Position numbers and translations under genes: made by a program. Shown piece after piece: positions 33,080-44,484 of a stretch of 64,000 nucleotides of DNA. The DNA is from Parahaliea maris. GTDB lineage: Bacteria > Pseudomonadota > Gammaproteobacteria > Pseudomonadales > Halieaceae. Numbering within the stretch: the stretch's first letter is position 1; each line of letters begins with the position of its first letter. A model generated the notes under the pieces. That model made no database searches and was not told the origin of the DNA. It saw nothing but the letters and a program-made list of their open reading frames with translations. The stretch is taken from assembly GCF_008064665.1 (NCBI RefSeq), contig NZ_VRZA01000001.1:806001-870000 (forward strand), written 5' to 3'.

Positions 33080-33754
33080 TTACCGCGCCCGGGCCGGTGC
33101 GCCCGGGCTACGATAGAGTTGATGTTTTTCAATATAGTCCAGTACCGGCTCTGGCAGGAGAAAGCGCGGTGAGCGCCCTGCCGCCAGTTGATCCCGGATA
33201 TCCGTTGACGAGATCGCCAGTGGCCGCAGCTGCACGGGTAATACCCCGCCCGCGGGTCGCTGACGCAGGCCCGCGGCATCCTCAAGCCGGTGCGCGGCCA
33301 GCCACTCGGCGACAGCCCCCTCCACCGGCCAGTTCCAGCCCGGGCGTGCCATAACCACAATATGGGCGTAATCCAGCAGGGCCTGCCAGCGGTGCCAGCT
33401 ATCCAGCCCCGCCACCGCGTCGTAACCCAGTACCAGGCACAGGGGGCGGCTGGCGCCGAACTCATCTCTCAGGCTGCACAGGGTATCCACCGTGTAAGAC
33501 GGACCGTCGCGCTCCAGCTCCCGGCGGTCGCAGTGCAGCCGGGGTTCACGCGCCACCGCCAGCTCGGCCATCACGGCGCGCTGTTCCGCGGTACAGCTCG
33601 GTGCCTCCCTGTGCGGCGGTCGAGCGCAGGGCATCAAGCGCATCTGCGCCAGCGCCAGCTGTTCTACCAGCTCCAGTGCCGAACGCAAATGGCCGTGGTG
33701 AATGGGATTGAACGTCCCCCCGAGCACCCCTACCGGGGCGGCAGACTCGCTCAA
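33080..33754 (-). CDS. nadD: Nicotinate-nucleotide adenylyltransferase
   Basis: 224 residues from a TTG start that overlaps the proA stop (TTGA); no ATG or GTG upstream of the nucleotide-binding motif is available. It makes nicotinate adenine dinucleotide in NAD synthesis. [18 protein letters not shown] holds the T/HxGH motif, and [20 protein letters not shown] holds the ISSTxIR motif. The unusual start codon may keep expression low relative to proA. Confidence 0.95.
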   Translation of the reverse strand: MSESAAPVGVLGGTFNPIHHGHLRSALELVEQLALAQMRLMPCARPPHREAPSCTAEQRAVMAELAVAREPRLHCDRRELERDGPSYTVDTLCSLRDEFGASRPLCLVLGYDAVAGLDSWHRWQALLDYAHIVVMARPGWNWPVEGAVAEWLAAHRLEDAAGLRQRPAGGVLPVQLRPLAISSTDIRDQLAAGRSPRFLLPEPVLDYIEKHQLYRSPGAPARAR

Positions 33755-35025
33755 GAGCGGATCTGCCCCTCACCAAACACCACGTACTTCTGTGATGTCA
33801 GGCCTTCCAGCCCCACCGGGCCACGGGCGTGCAGTTTGTCGGTGGAAATGCCGATCTCGGCGCCAAGGCCGTACTCGAAGCCGTCGGCAAAGCGGGTGGA
33901 GGCGTTGATCATCACCGAGCTGGAGTCCACCTCACGCAGGAAACGCATGGCGCGGCCGTGGTCGCGGGTGACGATGCTATCGGTGTGCTGGGAGCTGTAG
34001 CGATTGATGTGGACAATCGCCTCGTCGAGACCATCGACAACCTTGATCGCCAGGACCGGCGCCAGGTACTCCTCGCTCCAGTCCGATTCCGCGGCGGCCC
34101 TGATGTCCGTCAACACCCCCCGCGTACGCTCGCAACCGCGCAGTTCCACGCCCTTGTCGGCATAGGCCAGAGCCAGGCGCGGCAGGATCGCCGCGGCCTC
34201 GGCATCGGCCACCAGCAGGGTTTCCATGGTGTTGCAGGTGCCGTAGCGATGGGTCTTGGCATTCACCGCGATATTGAAGGCCATATCGAGGTCGGCACCT
34301 TCGTCAATGTAAACATGGCAGATGCCGTCCAGGTGCTTGATCACTGGCACCCGGGCATCGCGGCTGATGCGTTCGATCAGGCCCTTGCCGCCCCGCGGCA
34401 CAATCACGTCGACGTAGTCGGGCATACCGATAAGATGGCCCACGGCAGCGCGGTCGGGCGTCTCCAGCACCTGCACAGCGGTGGTCGGCAGGCCGGCACT
34501 GGCCAGGCCCTCCGCCAGGCAGGCGGCGATAGCGGTGTTGGACGCCAGGGCCTCGGAGCCACCGCGCAGAATGGTCGCGTTACCCGACTTCAGGCAGAGG
34601 CTGGCGGCCTCCACCGTGACGTTGGGCCGGGATTCGTAAATGATGCCGATCACACCCAGCGGTACCCGCATCTTGCCCACCTGAATCCCACTGGGACGGG
34701 TATTGAGATCGGTGATGCTGCCCACCGGGTCCGGAAGCGCGGCAACCTGGCCCAGGCCCTCGAGCATGGTGTCGATCCGCGCCGGGGTCAGCTCCAGCCG
34801 GTCGAGCAGAGGGGCATCGAGATTGTTCTCGCGACCCCGGGCCATATCGCGGGCGTTGGCCTCAGCCAGCGCGGCGCGAGCGCCGTCCAGGGCGTCCCGG
34901 GCGGCCAGCAGGGCGGCATTGCGGGTGGCGGTGCTGGACGCAGCCACTTTCGCAGACGCCTCCCGGGCGTTGCGGCCAAGCTGCTCCATGTAGGCGGCGA
35001 TATCGATGGATTCCGCTGTGTTCAT
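33751..35025 (-). CDS. proA: Glutamate-5-semialdehyde dehydrogenase (gamma-glutamyl phosphate reductase)
   Basis: 424 residues. NADPH-dependent reduction of gamma-glutamyl phosphate in proline synthesis. [21 protein letters not shown] and ILRGGSEA are family motifs. [15 protein letters not shown] contains the catalytic Cys, and [30 protein letters not shown] closes the domain. It is the first gene of a coupled run with nadD, rsfS and rlmH. proB is not in the window. Confidence 0.96.
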   Translation of the reverse strand: MNTAESIDIAAYMEQLGRNAREASAKVAASSTATRNAALLAARDALDGARAALAEANARDMARGRENNLDAPLLDRLELTPARIDTMLEGLGQVAALPDPVGSITDLNTRPSGIQVGKMRVPLGVIGIIYESRPNVTVEAASLCLKSGNATILRGGSEALASNTAIAACLAEGLASAGLPTTAVQVLETPDRAAVGHLIGMPDYVDVIVPRGGKGLIERISRDARVPVIKHLDGICHVYIDEGADLDMAFNIAVNAKTHRYGTCNTMETLLVADAEAAAILPRLALAYADKGVELRGCERTRGVLTDIRAAAESDWSEEYLAPVLAIKVVDGLDEAIVHINRYSSQHTDSIVTRDHGRAMRFLREVDSSSVMINASTRFADGFEYGLGAEIGISTDKLHARGPVGLEGLTSQKYVVFGEGQIRS

Positions 35026-35101
35026 TGGGCCTGTGCGTGTTCGTTGGTAGGGGGAAAATTATAACTGATGTGGGAGCGGGATGCTGTTCAACCGCCCACA
35101 C

Positions 35102-35129
35102 AAAAAACGCGGGCCGAAGCCCGCGTTTT
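35102..35129 (-). terminator. Intrinsic terminator after peroxiredoxin gene
   Basis: On the minus strand the stem AAACGCGGGC/GCCCGCGTTT closes a TTCG loop and is followed by six T residues, about 25 nt after the peroxiredoxin stop. The A-run on the other side is shorter, so termination should favour the minus strand. Confidence 0.85.
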
Positions 35130-35151
35130 CATCACTGCTTGCCGAACTGGC

Positions 35152-35754
35152 TTACAGTTTGTCAGCGTTCTCTGACAGGTAGGAGGCAACGCCGTCCGGA
35201 GAGGCATTCATGCCCTTGTCGCCCTTGTTCCAGCCAGCCGGGCACACTTCGCCGTGCTCGTCGGTGAACTGCAGGGCCTCAACCAGGCGGATCAGCTCGT
35301 CGATGTTACGGCCCAGCGGCAGGTCGTTGACCAGCTGCGAGCGCACCAGGCCTTCCTTGTCGATCAGGAAGGCGCCGCGGAACGCAACGCCACCGGCGCT
35401 TTCCACGTCGAAGGCGCGGGCGATGTCGTGATTCACGTCAGCCGCCATGGTGTAGGAAACGGCGCCGATGCCGCCTTTGTCCACCGGGGTGTTGCGCCAG
35501 GCGTTATGAGTGAACTGGGAGTCGATGGATACAGCCACCACTTCCACGCCCAGCTCACGGAACTTGTCCATGCGGTGGTCCAGAGCGATCAGCTCCGAGG
35601 GGCAGACGAAGGTGAAGTCCAGCGGGTAGAAGAACACCAGGCCGTATTTGCCAGCCATCTGCTCGGAACGCTTGTAGGAATCCACGATTTCACCGCTACC
35701 CAGTACTGCGGCTACATCAAAATCCGGTGCGGGTTTACCGACTAATACACCCAT
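35152..35754 (-). CDS. Typical 2-Cys peroxiredoxin (AhpC/TSA family)
   Basis: 200 residues from MGVLVGKPAPDFD, with GGAG 8 nt upstream; a 19-residue longer frame is rejected. It reduces hydrogen peroxide and alkyl hydroperoxides. FYPLDFTFVCPSELIALD carries the peroxidatic Cys, and GEVCPAGWNKG near residue 170 carries the resolving Cys. GGIGAV and the C-terminal helix match the overoxidation-sensitive Prx1/AhpC-like class. It has its own terminator and lies beside iron-storage genes. Confidence 0.94.
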   Translation of the reverse strand: MGVLVGKPAPDFDVAAVLGSGEIVDSYKRSEQMAGKYGLVFFYPLDFTFVCPSELIALDHRMDKFRELGVEVVAVSIDSQFTHNAWRNTPVDKGGIGAVSYTMAADVNHDIARAFDVESAGGVAFRGAFLIDKEGLVRSQLVNDLPLGRNIDELIRLVEALQFTDEHGEVCPAGWNKGDKGMNASPDGVASYLSENADKL

Positions 35755-35904
35755 TGTCTTACTCCATGTGTTAGCTAGGGATGGGAAAGCGCCCGGCCGA
35801 AGGCCGGGCAAATGCGCATTGCAGTTTACAACGTGCGGGCGGCGGGCACTATTTCAAGGCCCGCCCGCGAATGAAAACCACAAAAAAAGTATAGCCACAT
35901 ACTG

Positions 35905-35933
35905 TTGACAATCATTCTCATTAGCATTAATTT
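35905..35933 (+). promoter_or_regulatory. bfd promoter with overlapping Fur box
   Basis: A TTGACA -35 at 35905-35910 and a weak TAATTT -10 at 35928-35933 are 17 bp apart. The 19-mer at 35907-35925 matches 14 of 19 positions of the enterobacterial Fur consensus (inspected by eye). Fur binding there would cover the promoter, so iron-replete repression of bfd is expected. Confidence 0.7.
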
Positions 35934-35970
35934 CTCTACCAACAGCATATAACTCAGGTGGCGGCACACG

Positions 35971-36177
35971 ATGTACGTCTGCATTTGCAAAGGCATTACC
36001 GATACCCAGATCCGCGCAGCGGTGCAGGATGGCGCCAACAGTATCCGCGAAGTCCGCAATACCCTCGGGGTTGCCAGCCAGTGCGGCAAGTGCGGCATTC
36101 TGGCCCGGGATATCGTGCGCGAGTCCCTCGACAGCCTACCCGGTGCCGAACAGGAACTGTTCTACGCGGTCACCTGA
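35971..36177 (+). CDS. bfd: Bacterioferritin-associated ferredoxin
   Basis: 68 residues. A [2Fe-2S] protein that delivers electrons to bacterioferritin to release stored iron. The four ligands are visible: MYVCICKGIT (CxC) and ASQCGKCGIL (CxxC). It lies downstream of a Fur-box promoter and upstream of bfr, from which it is separated by ~640 bp containing a terminator and two repeat elements. Its leader AACTCAGGTGGCGGCACACG closely resembles that of bfr. Confidence 0.95.
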   Translation: MYVCICKGITDTQIRAAVQDGANSIREVRNTLGVASQCGKCGILARDIVRESLDSLPGAEQELFYAVT

Positions 36178-36202
36178 CACCGCCCTACCACCCAGATCTC
36201 CG

Positions 36203-36237
36203 AAAACCCCGCCAGGCCCAGCCGCGCGGGGTTTTTT
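36203..36237 (+). terminator. Intrinsic terminator after bfd
   Basis: AAAACCCCGC and GCGGGGTTTT form a 10-bp stem around a 13-nt loop, with a T6 run on the plus strand, 25 nt after the bfd stop. It separates bfd from bfr transcriptionally. Confidence 0.8.
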
Positions 36238-36292
36238 ATGGCTGATGCAAATTAGCCGAGCTTGTGCATTCCCGACCCGGCATACTTCAGCC

Positions 36293-36406
36293 GCACGCAC
36301 GGTACCCGGGGCCCTTCCGGGACACGCCGTGAATACGTCCATGTAGGCTCGTATCGCGCATCCATGCGCTCAACGGTCCCGGAAGGGCCCCGGGTACCGC
36401 ACGCGC
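36293..36406 (+). repeat. Three-way-junction intergenic element, copy C
   Basis: The arms contain a perfect 23-bp inverted repeat (36301-36323 with 36376-36398, beginning GGTACCCGGGGCCCTTCC) and extend outward with mismatches. The core starts GGACACGC and has hairpins TACGTCCATGTA (36334-36345) and GCGCATCCATGCGC (36356-36369). The second hairpin has changed on both strands relative to copies A and B while keeping the CATCCATG centre. It is in the bfd-bfr gap, downstream of the bfd terminator. Confidence 0.87.
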
Positions 36407-36471
36407 TCTCCAATCGATATCCTGGGCCTCGCAACTTCGAATTTGACGAACCAGCACCTGGCGCCGGCGCA
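36407..36471. other. Spacer between repeat copies C and D, no gene seen
   Basis: 65 bp between the inverted elements. I see no open frame, promoter or RNA signature here. The stretch from the end of copy D to the bfr control region (36588-36700) is likewise without a recognisable feature. Confidence 0.5.
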
Positions 36472-36587
36472 GGGTGTGAGCTGGGGGTGCGCCTTTCCGG
36501 ACCGTCAACGGCCAGGGACGGCCGTTGCCGAGCGCACATGGACGTGCTTGAAGCGTGTCCGGAAAGGCGCGCGCCCAGATCGCGCCC
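36472..36587 (-). repeat. Three-way-junction intergenic element, copy D (inverted relative to C)
   Basis: Inner arms 36481-36502 and 36557-36578 pair at 20 of 22 positions. Outer flanks 36472-36479 and 36580-36587 pair with two G-T type positions. Read on the minus strand the core begins GGACACGC. Hairpin 1 is GCACGTCCATGTGC (36534-36547), where C-G replaces the T-A pair of other copies. Hairpin 2 is enlarged to an 8-bp stem CAACGGCC/GGCCGTTG (36506-36527). This is the most diverged copy, yet its pairing is intact. Confidence 0.85.
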
Positions 36588-36703
36588 GGCCTACGGAGCA
36601 CCAACTGCCGCGATATTTCGCCAATACGACCACACTACAACCACACTGTCGCCTACTGCGCCAACCACCCGCAGCAAGGGGACAAGCGTCACCTGAAACC
36701 GCC

Positions 36704-36724
36704 TGATAATCAATCTGATTATCA
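36704..36724. promoter_or_regulatory. Perfect palindrome upstream of bfr, Fur-like operator
   Basis: TGATAATCA and TGATTATCA are exact inverted repeats with a 3-bp spacer, ~100 bp before the bfr ATG. The half-sites resemble the GATAAT hexamers of Fur sites, though the spacing differs from the 6-6-1-6 arrangement. A TTGACA follows at 36757-36762, and a TATAGA at 36773 is too close to pair with it, so the exact promoter is unresolved. Confidence 0.55.
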
Positions 36725-36821
36725 TTGCAAATACCCAATAAAATCAATAACTTAGCTTGACATAACGGCTTGTATAGACCACGCTTACGCCATTATCCAA
36801 CTCAAGGTGGAGGCACACGCT

Positions 36822-37304
36822 ATGAAAGGCGACGCAAAAGTTATCGAGCATCTGAACAAGATTCTGGGAAATGAACTGGTTGCCATCAACCAGTACTTCC
36901 TGCACGCCCGCATGTACAAAGACTGGGGCCTGAAGGAACTGGCCGACCACGAGTACCACGAGTCCATCGATGAGATGAAGCACGCGGACTCCCTGATTGA
37001 GCGCATCCTGTTCCTGGAAGGGCTGCCGAATCTGCAGGACCTCGGCAAGCTGCTGATCGGTGAGAACACCAAGGAAATGCTGGAGTGCGACCTCAAGCTC
37101 GAGCACGTGGCGCACAAGGACCTGAAAGAGGCGATTGCCTACTGCGAATCAGTGGGGGACTACGTATCGCGGGAGCTGTTCGTCGACATCATGGAGTCCG
37201 AGGAAGAGCACATCGACTGGCTGGAGACCCAGCTGGCGCTCATCGACAAGGTGGGCCTGCAAAACTACCTGCAGACCGCCATGCACTCCGTCAAACCGGA
37301 CTGA
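36822..37304 (+). CDS. bfr: Bacterioferritin
   Basis: 160 residues from [13 protein letters not shown]; an earlier in-frame ATG (MEAHA) lies across the ribosome site and is rejected. A 24-subunit haem-containing ferritin that oxidises and stores iron. Ferroxidase ligands are in [33 protein letters not shown] (which includes the haem-ligating Met at ~52) and [23 protein letters not shown] provides a strong ribosome site. It is functionally paired with bfd upstream. Confidence 0.96.
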   Translation: MKGDAKVIEHLNKILGNELVAINQYFLHARMYKDWGLKELADHEYHESIDEMKHADSLIERILFLEGLPNLQDLGKLLIGENTKEMLECDLKLEHVAHKDLKEAIAYCESVGDYVSRELFVDIMESEEEHIDWLETQLALIDKVGLQNYLQTAMHSVKPD

Positions 37305-37312
37305 GCCCGACT

Positions 37313-37337
37313 CGCCACCCCGCTTGCCGGGGTGGCG
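37313..37337. terminator. Hairpin between convergent bfr and grxD
   Basis: CGCCACCCCG and CGGGGTGGCG form a 10-bp stem with a 5-nt loop, 8 nt after the bfr stop and 13 nt before the grxD stop. T-runs are short on both sides, so it may act as a weak bidirectional terminator or as 3'-end protection. Confidence 0.55.
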
Positions 37338-37350
37338 GTTCTGCAAAGCC

Positions 37351-37677
37351 TCAGGCGGGGTTAGCCGCCGCGGCTTCCTTGATCAGGGTTTCCAGCTCGC
37401 CGCTCTCGGCCATTTCGGTCACGATATCGCAACCACCAATCAACTCGCCATTCACCCACAGCTGGGGGAAGGTGGGCCAGTTGGCGTATTTCGGCAGATT
37501 GGCGCGCACGTCCGGGTTGGACAGTACGTCAACATAGGCGAACCGCTCGCCACAGGCCATCAGGGCCTGCACCGTACGGGCGGAAAAGCCGCACTGGGGC
37601 TGGTTGGGGGAACCCTTCATGTAGAGCAGGATAGGGTTGTTCTCGACCTGTTCCTTGATGGTTTCCATAATATCCAT
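37351..37677 (-). CDS. grxD: Monothiol glutaredoxin (Grx4/GrxD type)
   Basis: 108 residues from MDIMETIKEQV; a Met 8 codons upstream is possible. It carries or transfers [2Fe-2S] clusters. The motif PQCGFSART holds the CGFS active site. WPTFPQLWVNGELIGGCDIV matches the glutathione-binding face. It converges with bfr, and the neighbourhood (bfd, bfr, peroxiredoxin) is consistent with iron and redox homeostasis. Confidence 0.95.
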   Translation of the reverse strand: MDIMETIKEQVENNPILLYMKGSPNQPQCGFSARTVQALMACGERFAYVDVLSNPDVRANLPKYANWPTFPQLWVNGELIGGCDIVTEMAESGELETLIKEAAAANPA

Positions 37678-37882
37678 GGTATCGCTTGTCCTGTTGGGCA
37701 TTGCCCACTGGCTGTGAATTAAGGGCCGGGCATTTTACCCTATTTCAGACGTCGTTTGACATCCGCCGTTCCATCCACTGCGTAACACTTCTTGCGCAAC
37801 AAACGCAGCAACGTTTTGCCAGCTATCCGGCCCGCGACTTATACTGCCGGGTTTGATTCCCAGCCGCTGTATCAGGTGACTC

Positions 37883-40768
<2,886 letters not shown>

Positions 40769-40915
40769 ACCAGCGCACAGGCGAGGATACAATTGCCCGG
40801 AGTACGCTGGCGTGGTGCTGTGCAATGCGGTAATTTGCACGGAGGCCACGGCGCTGCAGCGGACGCAACGCAGGTTATACTGAACAGCTGACGACAGGGA
40901 CGATTTGCCTCAGAG

Positions 40916-43219
40916 ATGGCCCAGTTCGAGATTCCTGGATACGAGATTTACGAGCAACTCGGCCGCGGGGGAATGGCCAGCGTGTATCGCGCGCTGCACC
41001 TCAACCTCGACCGCGAGGTGGCCATCAAGGTCATCGACACCGACCGGATTGCCGATGAATCGTTTTCCGAGCGCTTCGTTCGTGAAGCGCGCATTTCTGC
41101 GCGCCTGTCCCATCCGCATATCCTGCAAATCTACGACGTCAATGTCTACGGCAGCCTGAACTACATTTCCATGGAGTTGCTGCACGGCGGCGACCTGGAA
41201 GACATCATCCGTGGCGCCATGAGCCAGCGCACCATCTACCTGGTCATGGAACAGATGACCGCCGCGCTGGACTACGCCGCGGCCAAGGGCTACGTCCACC
41301 GGGACATCAAGCCCAGTAATATCATGATGCGCAGCGCGGAGGACTTCGTCCTCGCCGACTTCGGCATCGCCAAGGCCTCCGACTCCAGTACCCAGATGAC
41401 CCAGGCCGGCCTGCTGGTGGGCACACCCAGCTACATGAGCCCGGAGCAAGCCGAGGGCAGCACCCTGGACGGCCGCTCGGATCTCTACAGCATGGCCGTG
41501 GTGTGCTACGAAATGCTCACCAAATCCGTGCCCTACGAGGCGGATTCGGCGGTAAGCACCGCGGTGAAACATCTCACCGAGAAAATTCCCCGCCTGCCCA
41601 AGAACCTGGCGGCCTACCAGCCCTTCCTGGACAAGGGCATGGCGAAGAAAGCCGACGACCGCTTCCAGAGCGGCCGGGAAATGTACGAGGCCTTCTGTGA
41701 GGTGCGCGGCCAGTTCCGTGACGACGAGGTACTGACCCCGCCGCGGGACGACATTCCCCAGCGCAAAACGCCAGCCATGGGCACCAGCGTCGATGGCACT
41801 GGCGTGATGGCCGACAGCGACCGCACCGTGGTCTGGAGCGACACCGGCAGCCCGATCAGCGGCGGTACCTCGTCGGGCAACTATCGCCTGACCCCCAGCC
41901 ACGCCGGACGCGACGACGTCATCAGCGGCATCCGCAACGAAAGGCGACCTGACGCCCCGGCGCGCAAATCCGGCTCAAAGAAGTGGGGCGTGGCAGTTGC
42001 CCTGGTAGTGCTGGCCGCCGGAGGCGCAGCGGGCTATCAGTACTGGCTGCAACAGCAGCAGGCCGCTCCTGCCGAGGCCAGCACCACCGCCCCGGAGGAG
42101 AACGCCGCACTGATCGCGTTACTCGACGAATTTAACACCAGACTTCAGGACGAGGCGCTGGATGCTGCCCGCGAAGCGCTGGACAAGGCAACCGCGCTTG
42201 ACCCTGAAAGCTCTGCCCTGGCGCAGGCAGAACGCGCCTGGCTGGACGCCCGCGAAGCACAGCAGCAGCGCGGTGCCGAAGAAGTTCTGCGCGTCACGCA
42301 GCAGAACCTGGAGGTACTGATCGAAGACGGACAGGCACTGGCTGACAACGGCGACCCGGCCGCCGCCGGAGACAAGTTCCGCACCGCCCTGCGCCTCGAT
42401 CCCGACAATGCAACCGCACGGGATGGCCTGGAGGCCGCACTGGAAACGCTGTCGGCCGACGCTGAGCAGGCCATCTCCGAGGGTGACTTCGAGCAGGCGG
42501 CCGCTGCCCTGGCAGCAGCCATGGCCCTGGCGCCGGAGCGGGAAGCACTGTCCCAGCGCCAGGCCGAGCTGCCGGCACTGGAATCTGCCTTCCTGCAGAG
42601 CCAGACCGTAGCCGAGGCCCAGGCCCTGCTCGACAAAGGGCAGTACTCCGCCGCCGCAGAAGCCTTTGCCGCCGCCGACCCCAACACTCCCGGGGTCGCG
42701 GAGGGCCTGGCCGCCGCGGCCGACGGATTGGTGGCGGTGGCCCGCAAGGACGTCGACAAACACAAATACGATCGGGCCAGGGAGCGATTGGCTACCGCCC
42801 AGGAGTGGTCGCCGGATAACGCGGCTGCCGCCGCGCTGCTGGCCGATATCCCCGGCCTGGAAAGTGCCTGGAAGCAGGAACAGGCGGCCATCGCCGAACG
42901 CAATGCCGCCGCCACTGCGCGCGCCAACGAAGCCCTGAGCGCCATGAGCGAGGGAGATCTTGTAGCAGCACGCCACGGCTACGACGCCCTGATGCAGGAC
43001 TTTCCCGAGATGGAGATTACCCGCGACGTGCGGCAGCGCCTGCTTGACGCCTACGCCGAAGCGGTGCGCGAAGAAATCGAAGTCAAGTCCTGGGAGTCCG
43101 CCCAGGGCCTGATTGCCGAAGGCCAGGTACTGGCCCCCGAATTGGCGGTGTGGCAGGAACTTCAGGAAGAAGTCGAGTACCAGGAGGCCAACGACCGGCG
43201 CCGGCTGGGTGCTTACTGA
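40916..43219 (+). CDS. Membrane-anchored Ser/Thr protein kinase with large extracytoplasmic Ala-rich repeat tail
   Basis: 767 residues. The Hanks-type kinase domain (residues ~8-265) has all catalytic elements: GRGGMASVY loop, Lys38 in VAIKVI, HRD 128-130 (YVHRDIKPSN), DFG 148-150 and SPE in the activation segment. A juxtamembrane linker rich in Ser/Thr follows, then one membrane helix at ~357-378. The ~390 residues outside are Ala/Glu/Leu-rich and look helical, in TPR-like repeats, with no recognised enzyme domain. It probably senses an envelope cue. It is followed 61 bp later by a TonB_C-domain gene and is paralogous to the kinase at 54.2 kb. Confidence 0.9.
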   Translation: MAQFEIPGYEIYEQLGRGGMASVYRALHLNLDREVAIKVIDTDRIADESFSERFVREARISARLSHPHILQIYDVNVYGSLNYISMELLHGGDLEDIIRGAMSQRTIYLVMEQMTAALDYAAAKGYVHRDIKPSNIMMRSAEDFVLADFGIAKASDSSTQMTQAGLLVGTPSYMSPEQAEGSTLDGRSDLYSMAVVCYEMLTKSVPYEADSAVSTAVKHLTEKIPRLPKNLAAYQPFLDKGMAKKADDRFQSGREMYEAFCEVRGQFRDDEVLTPPRDDIPQRKTPAMGTSVDGTGVMADSDRTVVWSDTGSPISGGTSSGNYRLTPSHAGRDDVISGIRNERRPDAPARKSGSKKWGVAVALVVLAAGGAAGYQYWLQQQQAAPAEASTTAPEENAALIALLDEFNTRLQDEALDAAREALDKATALDPESSALAQAERAWLDAREAQQQRGAEEVLRVTQQNLEVLIEDGQALADNGDPAAAGDKFRTALRLDPDNATARDGLEAALETLSADAEQAISEGDFEQAAAALAAAMALAPEREALSQRQAELPALESAFLQSQTVAEAQALLDKGQYSAAAEAFAAADPNTPGVAEGLAAAADGLVAVARKDVDKHKYDRARERLATAQEWSPDNAAAAALLADIPGLESAWKQEQAAIAERNAAATARANEALSAMSEGDLVAARHGYDALMQDFPEMEITRDVRQRLLDAYAEAVREEIEVKSWESAQGLIAEGQVLAPELAVWQELQEEVEYQEANDRRRLGAY

Positions 43220-43280
43220 GCAACTCGCCAGGCCCGATTGCTGCTAGACTAAGTGGTTTCAGGCCAGAAGGATTGCTTGC

Positions 43281-44438
43281 ATGAACGCGCGTACCCGACA
43301 ATTTTTCCAGCGCACATTCCACTGCACTCTCTACTCTCCTTTCTACACCCCTTGCAGCACCCCGCTCCGGGCCATCCTCAGGCGGGTGGCGTTGCTGGCC
43401 CTGGCGATGTCTACCCTGCTCGGCAGCCTGGCGGTTTCCGCCCAGTCGGGCTTTATTCCCCCCGAGCGCATCAGCGGCCGCTCCCCTTCCCTGAATTCCA
43501 ATTACACCGAAGAGGCCTGGCTGGTCTACACCTACAAGATCGACGCCGGGGGCAACGTTGTGGATGCGGTCATCCAGAGCTCCAACGGCATCCCTGAAGT
43601 CGACAGCCATATGCTGGCGCAGATCGAGGCAATGAAATTCCGCCCCGCCACCCGCAACGGCAATCCGGTCGAAGTGCCCGCCGGCCCGGTGGTCTACACC
43701 TGGATTCTGGATATACCGCGGGCAATGCGCCCCGAGTTCAGCGCCACCCTGGAACAGGCCTGGGAAAAGTTTCGCGCCCAGGACTACGACGGCGCCTTTG
43801 ACCTCGCCGCGCACCTCAAGGAGATGCCGGGCCGCAACGCCTTCGAAGACGTCAAGTTCCAGGTGCTGGCCGCCTCCATCGCCAGCCGCTGGGACGATCC
43901 CGCCATCGAGATGCAGCACCTGAAGCGGGTCATGGAATTCCAGAACCTGGCGGACCGCAACCGCTTCGAAAACCCCTATGTGGAGCCCCAGCACTACGCC
44001 CTGATGCTGGCCCGGGTGCACGAGCTGCAACTGGCGAACAACCAACTGGCGGACGCCCAGGTCACCTTCAACCAGATCCAGATTCGCGGCTCGGATGACG
44101 AGGTTATCGAGCGCGTGAAGTCAGCCCAGCTGGCGGCGCAGCAGCGCTTCCAGGCCATGCCGGACGTCGCCACCCGAGGTGAACTTACGCCCCTGTACCG
44201 CGGCGGCTCCGGCACCTGGGAAACCCGCCTGAGCAGGGATACCTTCGAGCTGCAGAAAGTGCGCGGTGACATCAACTGGATTTACCTGGCCTGCCTGGGC
44301 AACGAGCGCCGCCTCGCCTACCCCAGCAGCCGGCCCTGGGAGGTACCGGTAGGCTGGAAGGAGTGCAAGGTGGAGATCAGCGGCCGGGCGGGGACCCGAT
44401 TCGAACTCCATCAGCTCGATTCGAGCAGGCTCCAGTAA
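43281..44438 (+). CDS. Exported TonB C-terminal-domain protein
   Basis: 385 residues. A basic N-terminus and hydrophobic stretch (RVALLALAMSTLLGSLAVSAQS, residues ~35-56) indicate export or membrane anchoring. Residues ~65-155 resemble a TonB_C domain (VYTYKIDAGGNVVDAVIQSS, then SHMLAQIEAMKFRPATRNGNPVEV). The ~230 residues after it are helical and not recognised. No Pro-rich spacer, ExbB or ExbD is seen, so it is unlikely to be a classical TonB. It lies after the kinase on the same strand and converges on the caspase gene. Confidence 0.75.
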   Translation: MNARTRQFFQRTFHCTLYSPFYTPCSTPLRAILRRVALLALAMSTLLGSLAVSAQSGFIPPERISGRSPSLNSNYTEEAWLVYTYKIDAGGNVVDAVIQSSNGIPEVDSHMLAQIEAMKFRPATRNGNPVEVPAGPVVYTWILDIPRAMRPEFSATLEQAWEKFRAQDYDGAFDLAAHLKEMPGRNAFEDVKFQVLAASIASRWDDPAIEMQHLKRVMEFQNLADRNRFENPYVEPQHYALMLARVHELQLANNQLADAQVTFNQIQIRGSDDEVIERVKSAQLAAQQRFQAMPDVATRGELTPLYRGGSGTWETRLSRDTFELQKVRGDINWIYLACLGNERRLAYPSSRPWEVPVGWKECKVEISGRAGTRFELHQLDSSRLQ

Positions 44439-44484
44439 CCCCGGGGATTCGCCAGCCCCCCCTGGGCCCAACCGCGCCAGGCCA

